From Shimia sp. R10_1 (GTDB lineage Bacteria; Pseudomonadota; Alphaproteobacteria; Rhodobacterales; Rhodobacteraceae), in contig NZ_JAGHQX010000006.1 of the NCBI RefSeq assembly GCF_017744095.1, positions 62,001-126,000 on the forward strand: a stretch of 64,000 nt of DNA, given 5' to 3'. The position numbers and the translations under genes were made by a program. Position 1 is the first letter of the stretch; each line of letters opens with the position of its first letter. Of the stretch, positions 17,255-27,312 are shown in pieces. Below the pieces are notes generated by a model. That model ran no database searches and was not told where the DNA came from. It saw only the letters and a program-made list of their open reading frames with translations.

Positions 17255-17656
17255 ATGAAACACGCCCTCGCCCTCACCGCTTTCTACCTCACCCTGACAG
17301 GCCCCACTCTGGCACAAACCGCTATGTCTGGAGCGGAGTTTGAGGCCTATGTGACGGGCAAAACACTGTTCTTTGAGGCCGACGGCCAGCGCTATGGCGT
17401 TGAAGAGTATTTACCTAATCGCCGCGTGCGTTGGTCCTTCTTAGATGGCCAATGCAAAGAGGGCGCATGGTTTGAGGACGGAGCGCAGATCTGCTTTGTC
17501 TATGAAGATAACCCTAGCCCGCAATGCTGGAGCTTTTATCAAGGCAACGGCGGCCTTACCGCCAAGTTTGAAAACGAGGCAGAGGGCCAGGTGCTCTATG
17601 AAATTGACCCCTCAGGCGAAGAAATGCTGTGCCTTGGCCCCGAGGTCGGCGTGTAA
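17255..17656 (+). CDS. Periplasmic protein, unknown
   Basis: I do not recognise a family with certainty. The 133 aa protein has a signal peptide (MKHALALTAFYLTLTGPTLA, cleavage before Q) and a mature part that is acidic, aromatic and rich in cysteine (CKEG, QICFVY, PQCWSFYQG and a final MLCLGP). This may form two disulfides in the periplasm. It follows the AlkB gene by 39 nt and could be cotranscribed with it; it is convergent with xseA at a 3-nt gap. Start at 17255 is set by the signal peptide. Confidence 0.75.
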   Translation: MKHALALTAFYLTLTGPTLAQTAMSGAEFEAYVTGKTLFFEADGQRYGVEEYLPNRRVRWSFLDGQCKEGAWFEDGAQICFVYEDNPSPQCWSFYQGNGGLTAKFENEAEGQVLYEIDPSGEEMLCLGPEVGV

Positions 17657-17659
17657 GCG

Positions 17660-19186
17660 CTAAAACAGGCTGCCTTGCTCTGGCGTGTCCGATTTTTTGG
17701 TCTTTGACTTGGCAGGAGCCTTCGCAAGCGCAGCAGCAGGTGCACGCCCCTGAAGGGCTTCCCCCGCACCAACAGTGACACGCCCATCCGCAAACTCAAT
17801 TTCCAGAGAGCTGGCAGCGCTGGCAGCGGCAGAGGTCTTCACCAGCGCGCCATCACCACGCACCACCGCATAACCACGCTCCAAAGTGGCGGTATAGCTC
17901 AGCGTTTCGCGCATACGGTCCAGCGAGGCCAGACGATCCTTCAGTGTTTGCACCTGACGGGTGCCCGCTTCGGTCAAACGGCGCGACAGCTCAGTGACCT
18001 TCTCGCGGCGACGGGTGACGTCACGTTGCAGACCAACGGGCGTCAGGCGGTCTGCACGGCGGCCCAGCGCTTCGCGGCGGTTTTCAATCATCCGGGTCAA
18101 GGTGGAGGCGCGCAGGCTGCCGGCTTTTTCCGAAAGTACAACACGGCGGGTTTGCACACCGGATTGCAGCGCGCGGGGCAGTGCATCCGCCGCCGCATCC
18201 AGCCGCTGACGCGGGGTTTGCAGAAGCATATCGGTGCGCGGCAAAGCACGGGAAAGATCGCGCAGACGCTGATCACGCTGACGCAAACCCTGCTCCAGCC
18301 CGCGTGTCAGGCGCGCGCCTTGCTCCTCAACCCAAGCCAGCAGCTCCAGCCGCACAGGCACGGCAAGTTCCGCCGCAGCGGTGGGCGTTGGCGCACGTTT
18401 ATCAGACACATAGTCAATCAACGTGGTATCGGTTTCGTGGCCTACGGCGGAGATCAACGGAATCTCTGAATCTGCGGCGGCGCGGGCCACCACCTCTTCG
18501 TTAAAGCCCCAGAGATCTTCGATACTGCCGCCCCCACGGGCCACAATAATCAGATCAGGGCGCGGCATCGCACCACCGGGGGTGAGGCTGTTGAAGCCCT
18601 CAATCGCATTGGCAACCTGCGGCGCGCATTGCTCACCCTGCACCGCAACCGGCCAGATCAGCACCTTGCGCGGGAAACGATCTCGCAGGCGATGCAGAAT
18701 ATCACGGATCACCGCGCCGCTGGGCGAGGTCACAACCCCGATGATTTCCGGCAAATAGGGCAACGCCTTTTTGCGCTCTGGTGCAAACAGTCCTTCGGCT
18801 TGAAGCATCGCCTTACGCTTTTCCAGCATCGCCATAAGCGCGCCAACCCCAGCGGGCTTCAGATCTTCGATCACCAGCTGGTATTTGGATTGCCCCGGAA
18901 AGGTGGTCAGACGCCCGGTCGCCACGACTTCCATACCCTCTTCCGGTCGGGTGGAAATCCGCGCGGCAACGCCTTTCCACATCACGCCAGCAATCACCGA
19001 ACGGTCGTCTTTCAGGTCAAGATACACATGGCCGGAGCGCGGGAACGACACACGGCCAATCTCGCCTTTGATGCGGACATGGGCAAACTCGCCCTCGATC
19101 ATGCGTTTGATCGCACCAGACAGCTCAGAGACACTGAATTCTGGGGCGTTTTCACCTTCTCTCGGGTCGTCAATCAGATCAGACAT
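17660..19186 (-). CDS. xseA: Exodeoxyribonuclease VII large subunit
   Basis: A 508 aa nuclease subunit; with XseB it degrades single-stranded DNA to oligonucleotides. An N-terminal OB fold (residues 15-110; [18 protein letters not shown]) is followed by the catalytic domain with [20 protein letters not shown] at 150-175, [17 protein letters not shown] near 220 and [20 protein letters not shown] near 250, all conserved in XseA. The C-terminal third is long, charged and coiled-coil forming. Start at 19186 (MSDLIDDP) is chosen; it is divergent from purD with 83 nt between start codons. xseB is not in the window. Confidence 0.96.
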   Translation of the reverse strand: MSDLIDDPREGENAPEFSVSELSGAIKRMIEGEFAHVRIKGEIGRVSFPRSGHVYLDLKDDRSVIAGVMWKGVAARISTRPEEGMEVVATGRLTTFPGQSKYQLVIEDLKPAGVGALMAMLEKRKAMLQAEGLFAPERKKALPYLPEIIGVVTSPSGAVIRDILHRLRDRFPRKVLIWPVAVQGEQCAPQVANAIEGFNSLTPGGAMPRPDLIIVARGGGSIEDLWGFNEEVVARAAADSEIPLISAVGHETDTTLIDYVSDKRAPTPTAAAELAVPVRLELLAWVEEQGARLTRGLEQGLRQRDQRLRDLSRALPRTDMLLQTPRQRLDAAADALPRALQSGVQTRRVVLSEKAGSLRASTLTRMIENRREALGRRADRLTPVGLQRDVTRRREKVTELSRRLTEAGTRQVQTLKDRLASLDRMRETLSYTATLERGYAVVRGDGALVKTSAAASAASSLEIEFADGRVTVGAGEALQGRAPAAALAKAPAKSKTKKSDTPEQGSLF

Positions 19187-19269
19187 TGGGCCGCTGCTCA
19201 GTTCTCTTGTTTCCTGCGTCAACGCACCTTAGAACGCCCACAAGCGAAGGCCAAGCGGAAGGCGGCGAC

Positions 19270-20532
19270 ATGAACATTCTTATTCTCGGCAGCGGCGGAC
19301 GTGAGCATGCGCTCGCCTGGGCAGTGATGCAAAACCCCAAGTGCGACAAACTCATCGTGGCACCGGGAAATGCAGGAATCGCTCAAATCGCTGATTGCGC
19401 GGATTTTGATACCGAAGACGGCGGCGCCGTCGCCAGTTTTGTGGCAGAAAACGCGATTGATTTCGTGATCATTGGACCAGAAGCGCCCCTAGCGGCGGGT
19501 GTGGCCGATCGCCTGCGCGAGGCCGGCGTGCTGGTGTTTGGCCCGTCACAAGCTGCAGCGAAGCTGGAAGCCTCCAAAAGCTTCACCAAAGAGATTTGTG
19601 ACGCCGCAAACGCGCCGACCGCTGGCTATGGGCATTTCACCGATGCGGACGCCGCCAAAGACTATATCCGCGCGCAAGGCGCGCCCATCGTCGTAAAAGC
19701 CGATGGGCTGGCCGCAGGCAAGGGCGTGATTGTCGCGATGGATCTGCAAACCGCGCTCGATGCAGTGGATGACATGTTTGGCGGGGCCTTTGGTGGCGCC
19801 GGTGCCGAAGTGGTGATCGAAGAATTCATGGAGGGCGAAGAGGCCTCTTTCTTTATCCTCTGTGACGGCACGACAGCGCTGCCGGTCGGCACTGCACAGG
19901 ACCACAAACGCGTTGGCGAAGGCGACACCGGGCCGAACACTGGCGGCATGGGCGCTTATTCCCCTGCGCCTGTTCTGACCGACGAGATCGCCCAGAAAGC
20001 GCTGGATGAAATCATTCAGCCAACCATTGATGAAATGGCCAAGCGTGGCACGCCGTATCAGGGCGTGCTTTATGCCGGGCTGATGATCAAGGACGGGCAG
20101 CCACGTTTGGTGGAATACAATGTGCGCTTTGGCGATCCGGAATGTCAGGTGCTGATGATGCGCCTTGGCGCGCAAGCGCTGGACCTGCTGCATGCCGCGG
20201 CAGAAGAGCGCCTGCATGAGGCACAGGTGAACTGGGCGGATGACCATGCAATCACCGTTGTGATGGCGGCCAATGGCTATCCCGGTTCTTATGAAAAAGG
20301 CTCGGTGATTGGCGGGCTGGAAGCATTGACCTCTGATAGCAAGAACATGGTGTTTCACGCAGGCACCACCGCCGCAAACGGCGCGATCACCGCAACCGGT
20401 GGGCGGGTGCTGAACGTGACCGCAAGAGGCGCAAGCCTGCAAGAAGCGCGGGATCGTGCTTACGCCATGGTCGACGGCATCGACTGGCCAGGCGGCTTCT
20501 TCCGCAAGGACATCGGCTGGCGCGCCCTCTGA
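19270..20532 (+). CDS. purD: Phosphoribosylamine-glycine ligase
   Basis: PurD joins 5-phosphoribosylamine and glycine using ATP in purine synthesis. The 420 aa protein begins [18 protein letters not shown], the family N-terminal dinucleotide-like loop, and has the ATP-grasp features: [13 protein letters not shown] near 140, [12 protein letters not shown] near 185, the signature [13 protein letters not shown] near 280 and GYPGSY near 337. Normal length. Upstream is the divergent xseA, downstream a PAS-LuxR regulator on the same strand 75 nt away. No other pur gene is near. Confidence 0.97.
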   Translation: MNILILGSGGREHALAWAVMQNPKCDKLIVAPGNAGIAQIADCADFDTEDGGAVASFVAENAIDFVIIGPEAPLAAGVADRLREAGVLVFGPSQAAAKLEASKSFTKEICDAANAPTAGYGHFTDADAAKDYIRAQGAPIVVKADGLAAGKGVIVAMDLQTALDAVDDMFGGAFGGAGAEVVIEEFMEGEEASFFILCDGTTALPVGTAQDHKRVGEGDTGPNTGGMGAYSPAPVLTDEIAQKALDEIIQPTIDEMAKRGTPYQGVLYAGLMIKDGQPRLVEYNVRFGDPECQVLMMRLGAQALDLLHAAAEERLHEAQVNWADDHAITVVMAANGYPGSYEKGSVIGGLEALTSDSKNMVFHAGTTAANGAITATGGRVLNVTARGASLQEARDRAYAMVDGIDWPGGFFRKDIGWRAL

Positions 20533-20607
20533 TGTGCCAAATCACAGCGTTGCGCCCTCTGGGCGCGCGCTCTATCGTCAGCCGCACGGAAAGGAGACCA
20601 CGCGGCC

Positions 20608-21219
20608 ATGACACTTTCAGTTGAAGACGCCTTTGACAGCGGCAATTTTGTCGAGCTGGCATTTTCATACGCACCGGTCGGCATTGTGGTCACGGAAAAC
20701 CGCGTTATCCGCGACTGCAACGACACATTTGCAGATATGTTTCGCTACGAACGTGCCGCGTTAAAAGACAGCACTTTCGCGATCCTGTACCCCACACAAG
20801 AAGAGTTCAGCAACATCCGCAATCGCGGCGTGCAAGAACTGCGCGAAGGCAACTTCTATTGGGATGAACGCGTCATGATGCGCCGGGGCGGCGAAATGTT
20901 CTGGTGTCGGGTACGCGGCCACACCTTTACACCAGAAGAGCCCCTGCAGCGCGCGGTTTGGAGCTTTGCCGATATCTCTGACACGCGCCCCTATCAGGCG
21001 CTCACACGACGCGAGCGGGAGGTGTTCTCACTGCTGGCAGAGGGGCTCACCAGCAAAGAGATCGCACTCAAGCTGGAAATGAGCAATCGCACCGTCGAAG
21101 TCCACCGTGGAAAGCTGCTCAAAAAATTCGGCGTATCCAACACCACCAGTCTGTTTCAATCGCTCGGCGCCATTGGGACGCGACATATTTATTCCGCAAG
21201 CGATGGCACTGTCAGATAA
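20608..21219 (+). CDS. PAS domain - LuxR-type HTH regulator
   Basis: A 203 aa cytoplasmic regulator. The PAS domain spans about residues 12-128 (APVGIVVTENRVIRDCNDTF and later RRGGEMFWCRVRG). The LuxR/GerE helix-turn-helix spans about 134-190 with LTRREREVFSLLAEGLTSKE and MSNRTVEVHRGKLLKKFGV. It has no receiver domain with a phosphorylated aspartate, so it is a one-component sensor. The cysteine-loop of LOV domains is lacking, hence blue-light sensing is unlikely; a bound heme or small molecule is open. AAAGGAG lies before the ATG. Confidence 0.88.
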   Translation: MTLSVEDAFDSGNFVELAFSYAPVGIVVTENRVIRDCNDTFADMFRYERAALKDSTFAILYPTQEEFSNIRNRGVQELREGNFYWDERVMMRRGGEMFWCRVRGHTFTPEEPLQRAVWSFADISDTRPYQALTRREREVFSLLAEGLTSKEIALKLEMSNRTVEVHRGKLLKKFGVSNTTSLFQSLGAIGTRHIYSASDGTVR

Positions 21220-21236
21220 CCGGTTTGTCTTGAGGG

Positions 21237-22336
<1,100 letters not shown>

Positions 22337-22519
22337 TCAACGGACAGCTCCGCTTCTAGCCCCTTTTCCGCAGACCAATGCATGTCCTAGCGACAATTCG
22401 ACGGTTTGCGCAGGTCGTTTACAGCCAATCTGATCCGGATCCCCCCACCCTCGGACAAACGACAGAGTTTCGTCGTGAAAGAAAACGAGTTACAAAGAGT
22501 CAAACAAAGAGGCGCGAGC

Positions 22520-23083
22520 ATGCCCGCAACCCGATATTTCAGACCTGTCGCGCTCGCGACAGCCCTCAGCGCGTTGATGCTTCATGGCGGCTGCGATCAA
22601 AGCTTTGCCACCTCACCTGACATTGCGGCCCGCAGCGCACCGGACATCCTCAGAGCAGGCCAAAGTGGCACACCGCCCACCGCACGCCCCGGCAGTTGTT
22701 GGGGGCGGGATGTGACCCCGGCCATTGTGGAAACCGTCACAAATCAAATCATGGTTCAGCCACCGGAAGTGCTCGCAGATGGCACAGTTCTCGCGCCAGG
22801 GATCTTTCGCACAGAGACGCAGCAGCGGATCGTCAGAGAGCGCCGCGAACTCTGGTTTGAAACTCCATGCCCCGAGACTTGGACAGAAGAGTTCACCGCA
22901 TCATTGCAACGTGCCTTAAAGGTGCGCGGTCTCTATTTTGGCAGCATCACAGGCACGCCAGACAAACGCACCCGCGCAGCCATCCGGCGCTATCAAGAGG
23001 CCGGCGGGTTCGACAGTGCCATCTTGTCAATAGAGAGCGCACGGCGACTGGGATTGGTTGCTGTGCCCCGTGAGGCGAGCTGA
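22520..23083 (+). CDS. Exported peptidoglycan-binding-domain protein
   Basis: A 187 aa protein. The N-terminal hydrophobic segment (residues 8-23; ALATALSALMLHGGC) is a signal sequence; the cysteine is not in a good lipobox because His is at -3. The C-terminal 60 residues form a peptidoglycan-binding module: SLQRALKVRGLYFGSITGTP then KRTRAAIRRYQ, the PG_binding_1 layout. The middle part has a C-W-G-R motif and paired cysteines. ATG at 22520 is chosen for the signal sequence. Divergent from the ferredoxin gene and ends at a terminator facing a DegP-type protease. Confidence 0.82.
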   Translation: MPATRYFRPVALATALSALMLHGGCDQSFATSPDIAARSAPDILRAGQSGTPPTARPGSCWGRDVTPAIVETVTNQIMVQPPEVLADGTVLAPGIFRTETQQRIVRERRELWFETPCPETWTEEFTASLQRALKVRGLYFGSITGTPDKRTRAAIRRYQEAGGFDSAILSIESARRLGLVAVPREAS

Positions 23084-23089
23084 TCACAC

Positions 23090-23120
23090 AAAAAAGGGCG
23101 CCCCGAAAGGCGCCCTTGAT
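23090..23120. terminator. Terminator between convergent genes
   Basis: Nine-base stem AAGGGCGCC / GGCGCCCTT with six-base loop, and an A-tract on the plus side that gives a T-tract on the minus side. It can end the degP-type gene. Confidence 0.7.
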
Positions 23121-23135
23121 CCGTGAGTGTGTCAC

Positions 23136-24611
23136 TTATTCCTGAATGTTCAGAGCGACAAAACGAGGCTCGCCAGACCGACGCACCAAAAGCAGAAGCG
23201 ATTTACGGCCTGCGTCCTTGGCCTCGTCGATACGGGCTTCCAGATCATCGATCGAGCGCAATTTCTGCTGACCAGCTTCGGTCAGCACATCCCCTGAGCG
23301 CAGCCCTTTCTCAAAGGCTTTGGACGTTTCATCTACCTCCGTCACCACCAGCCCTTGCATATCCTCTGACAGATCCATTTCTGCACGCATTTCATCGTTC
23401 AGCGTCATAAGTGTCAGACCTAGGATTTCTTTCTCCTGCGGTTCATCGGATGGCGCGGGCTGGCTCGCAGGAACGGCACCTTCGGCCTCTTCGCGACGCC
23501 CCAACGTCACAGCCAATGTCACTTCGGATCCATCACGCAGCACCACAACATCAACGGTCTTGCCAACATTGGTGTTGCCAACGCTGCGCACCAAGCCACG
23601 TACATCTGCCACGTCATCGCCATCAAAAGACAAAATAACGTCGCCAGACTGCATCCCCGCCTCAAGCGCCGGACCTTCAGGCACATCTGTCACCATTGCA
23701 CCAGCCGCAGCCTGCAATCCGTCGACAGCATCCACCATATCCTCGGTCACATCCTGGATGCGCACGCCAAGCCAACCCCGGCGCGTTTCTCCAAATTCCT
23801 GCAACTGATCCACAACGCGGGTCACAACATTGGACGCCATAGAGAAGCCAATACCAATTGAGCCACCGTTGGGCGACAGAATCGCGGTATTCACGCCGAT
23901 CACTTCGCCATCCATGTTGAACAACGGGCCACCCGAGTTGCCTCGGTTGATGGCGGCGTCTGTTTGAATGTAGTCATCATAGGCACCAGAAAGCGCACGT
24001 CCGCGCTGCGATACGATACCTGCAGACACCGAAAAGCCCTGGCCCAAGGGGTTGCCCATGGCCATCACCCAATCACCAATGCGCGCGGCGTCACTGTTGC
24101 CAAACTCAACAAACTCAAGCGGCGTGTCAGACTCGACTTTCAAAAGCGCGATATCCGTATTGCGATCCGTGCCAATCACTTTCGCGGGCAGTTCTTCGCC
24201 GGAATAGAATTCCACCAAGATTTCATCTGCGCCTTCAATCACGTGGTTGTTCGTGACCACAAAACCATCTTCAGAGATCACAAAGCCCGATCCAAGCGCG
24301 GAACTGCGGCGAGGACGATCCCCTTGGCCCTGTTGTCGATCTTGGAATTCGCGAAAGAAATCTTCAAATGGCGACCCTTCCGGAACAATGCCTTGTGGCC
24401 CCGTACGGCCAGCGACAACGGTCGAGGTTGTGATGTTCACAACCGAGGGGCTGATTTGCTCAGCTAGCTCAGCAAAACTGACCGGACGATCATTTTGCGC
24501 AAGCGCTGTAAGAGATTGTGCAACATAGAGCGCCGCCGCCAGCAGCGTCAGCAAAGTCATGCGCACAAATGAATGCGACGGACGCGTGTCCGTAAGTGTG
24601 TCAGAAAACAC
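23136..24611 (-). CDS. Do family periplasmic serine endopeptidase (DegP/HtrA)
   Basis: A 491 aa HtrA protease-chaperone acting on misfolded envelope proteins. A signal anchor lies at residues 18-40, the trypsin-like domain holds the triad as TNNHVIEGADE (His, ~120), DRNTDIALLKV (Asp, ~150) and GNSGGPLFN (Ser, ~224), and two PDZ domains follow (about 280-370 and 395-480). The polyglutamine-poor linker DRQQGQGDRPRR near 90 is the LA-loop. First Met is at 24611; an internal Met at 24560 would also give a signal peptide. Upstream 166 bases contain no gene. DegP, DegQ and MucD types cannot be told apart here. Confidence 0.94.
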   Translation of the reverse strand: MFSDTLTDTRPSHSFVRMTLLTLLAAALYVAQSLTALAQNDRPVSFAELAEQISPSVVNITTSTVVAGRTGPQGIVPEGSPFEDFFREFQDRQQGQGDRPRRSSALGSGFVISEDGFVVTNNHVIEGADEILVEFYSGEELPAKVIGTDRNTDIALLKVESDTPLEFVEFGNSDAARIGDWVMAMGNPLGQGFSVSAGIVSQRGRALSGAYDDYIQTDAAINRGNSGGPLFNMDGEVIGVNTAILSPNGGSIGIGFSMASNVVTRVVDQLQEFGETRRGWLGVRIQDVTEDMVDAVDGLQAAAGAMVTDVPEGPALEAGMQSGDVILSFDGDDVADVRGLVRSVGNTNVGKTVDVVVLRDGSEVTLAVTLGRREEAEGAVPASQPAPSDEPQEKEILGLTLMTLNDEMRAEMDLSEDMQGLVVTEVDETSKAFEKGLRSGDVLTEAGQQKLRSIDDLEARIDEAKDAGRKSLLLLVRRSGEPRFVALNIQE

Positions 24612-24777
24612 GGTCGGTTCTCCTTTGGTGTTTCATAACGAGTCAGGCAGGGCCTGTTATCACTACGAAGAATGTGCCCTTCTCGATCAGGTTTCAACCT
24701 CCCGACCCTCTCAGCGGCACAATTGACCGTGAACCAACGTAATGCGAAAGGCCACCAAAAGGCGCAGCCCTTCATCG

Positions 24778-25290
24778 TCAGTGAAGAGTGCGTGGGTCCG
24801 CAGCCTTGTGGCTTTCGCGCGTTGACGGCCGGCTCGGCATCGGGCGCCTTCTGTGCTTGGGCACAGATCGCGCAAAAGCAGCGAGCGCAATACCAAATTC
24901 GGCAGCCAGCCCCGAAAAACAAAGCGCCATATCAGGCCGGACAATCAAAGATGCCAACATCGCTGCATCTTCGGTTTCCCCGTTCGAAGCAGCTTCAACG
25001 ATATGTGCAAACACCGCCTCATCTGCACCCAGGCAGTCACAATAAAGCCCATGTCGGCACAGCTGACGACGGCCAAATTGTTGTCCAATTTCCATGAGGT
25101 CAGCAAACACGCCGCTCACATTGCGTGCGCGATCCTGCCCCAACGCCATACCCAAACTGGTGACCAGGGCTGCCTGCCCTTCCGGATCTCGGTCCCAGTG
25201 GCGCAACCAACGTACGGCGAGACGCTCAACATCATCCAGATCACCCAGCAAACCAACACGTTGAGCACCCCGCATAACTGGCGCGCTCAT
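24778..25290 (-). CDS. Unknown protein translationally coupled to HemP
   Basis: I do not recognise this 170 aa soluble protein. It is mostly helical by composition: residues 1-60 carry many Leu/Arg/Asp, residues 70-100 include the Cys/His-rich stretch GRRQLCRHGLYCDCLGADE, and a second part has ALCFSGLAAEFGIALAAFAR, ending in a basic tail. The C-R-H-x3-C-x-C pattern could bind metal or heme. The ATG overlaps the hemP stop as ATGA, so both are made together from one message under the iron-type operator at 25500. A role in heme or iron metabolism is inferred from this coupling alone. Confidence 0.75.
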   Translation of the reverse strand: MSAPVMRGAQRVGLLGDLDDVERLAVRWLRHWDRDPEGQAALVTSLGMALGQDRARNVSGVFADLMEIGQQFGRRQLCRHGLYCDCLGADEAVFAHIVEAASNGETEDAAMLASLIVRPDMALCFSGLAAEFGIALAAFARSVPKHRRRPMPSRPSTRESHKAADPRTLH

Positions 25291-25448
25291 TTCGTCAGGA
25301 TCAGCTTGCCCGCGCGTGTGATCCGCAGCGTGTAGAGTTGATCATTCAGCCGGATATGGGCCAAACCGTTTTCGCCGGTCAAAACCTGCGCGTCATGCAC
25401 TGGCAGGGCGTTGGTGGTGTAGTCGATTGATTGTGATTGCATGGTCAT
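25287..25448 (-). CDS. hemP: Hemin uptake protein HemP
   Basis: A small HemP/HmuP family protein, about 53 aa from the ATG at 25448, with the diagnostic C-terminus HIRLNDQLYTLRITRAGKLI followed by LTK. HemP members are linked to heme uptake and act as regulatory or accessory factors for heme receptor expression. Two more Mets are possible (25463, 25442); I chose 25448 because AGGA is eight bases upstream. Its stop overlaps the next gene by ATGA. A 23-base inverted repeat lies 52 bases upstream. No heme receptor or ABC transporter genes are in this window. Confidence 0.9.
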   Translation of the reverse strand: MTMQSQSIDYTTNALPVHDAQVLTGENGLAHIRLNDQLYTLRITRAGKLILTK

Positions 25449-25499
25449 GGGATGCGTCCTCATTGGCAGTTTCCGGCTTCCCATCGGGTGGCTGACTCT

Positions 25500-25522
25500 T
25501 TTCTGATTATTTTACTCAGAAA
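25500..25522. promoter_or_regulatory. Inverted repeat of TGA-N9-TCA type upstream of hemP
   Basis: TTTCTGA-N9-TCAGAAA has seven-base perfect arms and contains TGA-N9-TCA, the layout of the iron-responsive IRO/RirA box in related alphaproteobacteria. A TTGACA hexamer (minus strand, 25528-25523) abuts it. Iron control of the hemP unit is inferred. Confidence 0.55.
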
Positions 25523-25627
25523 TGTCAATCCCGCAAAAATATATCTCACTTCCAGGATTCCAAAGCCCCCTCCGCTCACACATGACGCGTCAGACTTCTT
25601 GCTCCGGGCTCCAGCATGATCCTCAAT

Positions 25628-25653
25628 ACAAAACAGCGCCCCAAAGGGCGCTG
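25628..25653 (-). terminator. Terminator of the transglycosylase lipoprotein gene
   Basis: Stem CAGCGCC / GGGCGCTG with loop CCAAA; the A-rich plus-strand side gives TTTTG after the stem on the minus strand. Confidence 0.6.
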
Positions 25654-25682
25654 CGTGTCGATCTCATGCAACGATTGTGCGC

Positions 25683-26270
25683 CTACCAGATACGCGAACA
25701 GTTCTTAAGCTGCTGTTGATATCGAGCTGAACGGCTCGCAACATCATCCGCGATCCGGGTCAGCCAGGGTTTGTTGCGATAATTCCCCCGAGCGTATCCC
25801 GTATGTCCCTCATGGTAGTTCAGGTATTGCGCGCGCGCATCATGCAGCGAAACGCCGTTCCGATCCCGCGACTCGGTCATATACCAGCCCATAAAATCAG
25901 TGGCGTCCCGAATATCATCACGCCGCGCACCTCGGCTGCGTGTTTCGCGCCGGTACTCATCCCACGTGCCGTCAAGCGCCTGCGCATATCCGTAGGCACT
26001 GCTCTGCCGCCCCATTGGCAATACGCCCAATGCGTATTTATGCGGCGTGCGGGCATTCCCGATGAACTTGCTCTCCTGATAGAGCACAGCCATCTGAACG
26101 TGCACCGGCACACCCCACTTTCGCTGCGTTGCACTAAACGCGCGTTTAAAATGCGGGCGTTCCTTAAGAATCGCACAGGCGTTTTCCAAATTGCTAGGCG
26201 CACGGGTATCAGTGCCACCACAGGCGGCCACAATGCCCAAAAGCACCAGCGCGAAGAGAAGTCTGCTCAT
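25683..26270 (-). CDS. Lytic transglycosylase SLT-domain lipoprotein
   Basis: A 195 aa lipoprotein; LLGIVAACGG holds a good lipobox with Cys17. The mature part matches the soluble lytic transglycosylase fold: VQMAVLYQESKF near 58-69 contains the catalytic glutamate in E-S, then AYGYAQALDGTWDEY near 90 (Y-G-x-x-Q variant) and YLNYHEGHTGYARG near 150. It cleaves the glycan strands of peptidoglycan to 1,6-anhydro ends. It is monocistronic and lies downstream of the AEC transporter gene, with 77 nt between. A specific MltX subclass is not assigned. Confidence 0.88.
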   Translation of the reverse strand: MSRLLFALVLLGIVAACGGTDTRAPSNLENACAILKERPHFKRAFSATQRKWGVPVHVQMAVLYQESKFIGNARTPHKYALGVLPMGRQSSAYGYAQALDGTWDEYRRETRSRGARRDDIRDATDFMGWYMTESRDRNGVSLHDARAQYLNYHEGHTGYARGNYRNKPWLTRIADDVASRSARYQQQLKNCSRIW

Positions 26271-26347
26271 CTGCCTCTCGCTATGTCATATTATGTTTTT
26301 TGCCATCCTAACGGATTTTCGCAGCGACGGGAAATCACAATCTGCCG

Positions 26348-27229
26348 TCATAACAGGAAGGTTAGCAAGAGTGGCAAACCAATCACCGAAACCAGCGTAG
26401 ACACCACCACAAAACCCGCAACGGCATCCGCATCCGCCTCGTATTTTTCTGCCAGCAAATAGCTGCTCACGCCCACGGGCATTGCCATTTGCAAGACCAG
26501 CACGCCCAGCAGAAGGCCCGACAGACCAAAAACCGTTGCGAAACCCCACCCAATCGCGGCGCAGGCCAAAAACTTCACAATCGAAAGACACACCGCAATC
26601 AGAACGCGCCCAGGGGTCAAGCGCGCGACCGCCACCCCAAGCGTCAGCAGCATAAGCGGAATGGCCATCTGCCCGATCAAATCAAGTGTGTTGGTCACAA
26701 AACCCGGTGTTTCCCATCCCATGTAGAGAAACAACGCACCCAGCAAGGTCGCCCAGATCATCGGCTCTTGCACCATTTTGCCCAGCGCGCCTTCACCAGC
26801 CACTATCCAGATACCCCATGTGAAGGATAGCAGCGCCGTAATCGCCAAAAGCACGACAGACGCTTCTAGCCCCGCCTGCCCAAAGGCAAACAGCGCAAGC
26901 GGCACCCCAAGATTTCCAGTATTTCCAAAAATGAACGGCGCAAGGTAAGTGCGCAGGTCAAGTCTGACGAGTTTCAGCAACAGCCAGGCAAAAGCACCGA
27001 TCCCGAAATAGCCAGCAAAACCGGCCCCAGCCAGCCGCGCCAAATCTCCCAGATCTGCCTGCGTTTTCATCAGTGCTGTAAAAATCAGACAGGGCACCGC
27101 CAAATTTACGCCAAGGCGCGTCACAAACTGAATGCGATACTCAAAGCCAGCTTTGACCCAGGCAAATCCAATGCCTGCGACCAGAAACACCGGCGCCACA
27201 ATTTCCAAAACTGTTAAGGTAAGGTTCAC
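26348..27229 (-). CDS. AEC family transporter (auxin efflux carrier type)
   Basis: A 293 aa inner-membrane carrier with ten hydrophobic helices in two halves, the AEC fold. Visible family features are NLAVPCLIFTALMK near 45 in helix 2 and FIFGNTGNLGVPLALFAFG near 98 (N-x-G-N-x-G-x-P), the conserved half-repeat loop. Members export organic acids such as malate or malonate. The substrate is unknown; no metabolic genes sit beside it. Divergent from hspQ with 83 nt between start codons. Confidence 0.93.
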   Translation of the reverse strand: MNLTLTVLEIVAPVFLVAGIGFAWVKAGFEYRIQFVTRLGVNLAVPCLIFTALMKTQADLGDLARLAGAGFAGYFGIGAFAWLLLKLVRLDLRTYLAPFIFGNTGNLGVPLALFAFGQAGLEASVVLLAITALLSFTWGIWIVAGEGALGKMVQEPMIWATLLGALFLYMGWETPGFVTNTLDLIGQMAIPLMLLTLGVAVARLTPGRVLIAVCLSIVKFLACAAIGWGFATVFGLSGLLLGVLVLQMAMPVGVSSYLLAEKYEADADAVAGFVVVSTLVSVIGLPLLLTFLL

Positions 27230-27312
27230 AGACTGTTTCCCAGCAAAATTCGGCTTACGTTGGACAAAGCCCCCTTGCAGGGTCTAGCTTTGAGGGGTAG
27301 GGGCTGCAACAT

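Noticed and set aside
27230-27312. Possible heat-shock (sigma-32) promoter before hspQ
   Set aside because: CTTG-like bases occur but no second hexamer at a fitting distance could be placed.
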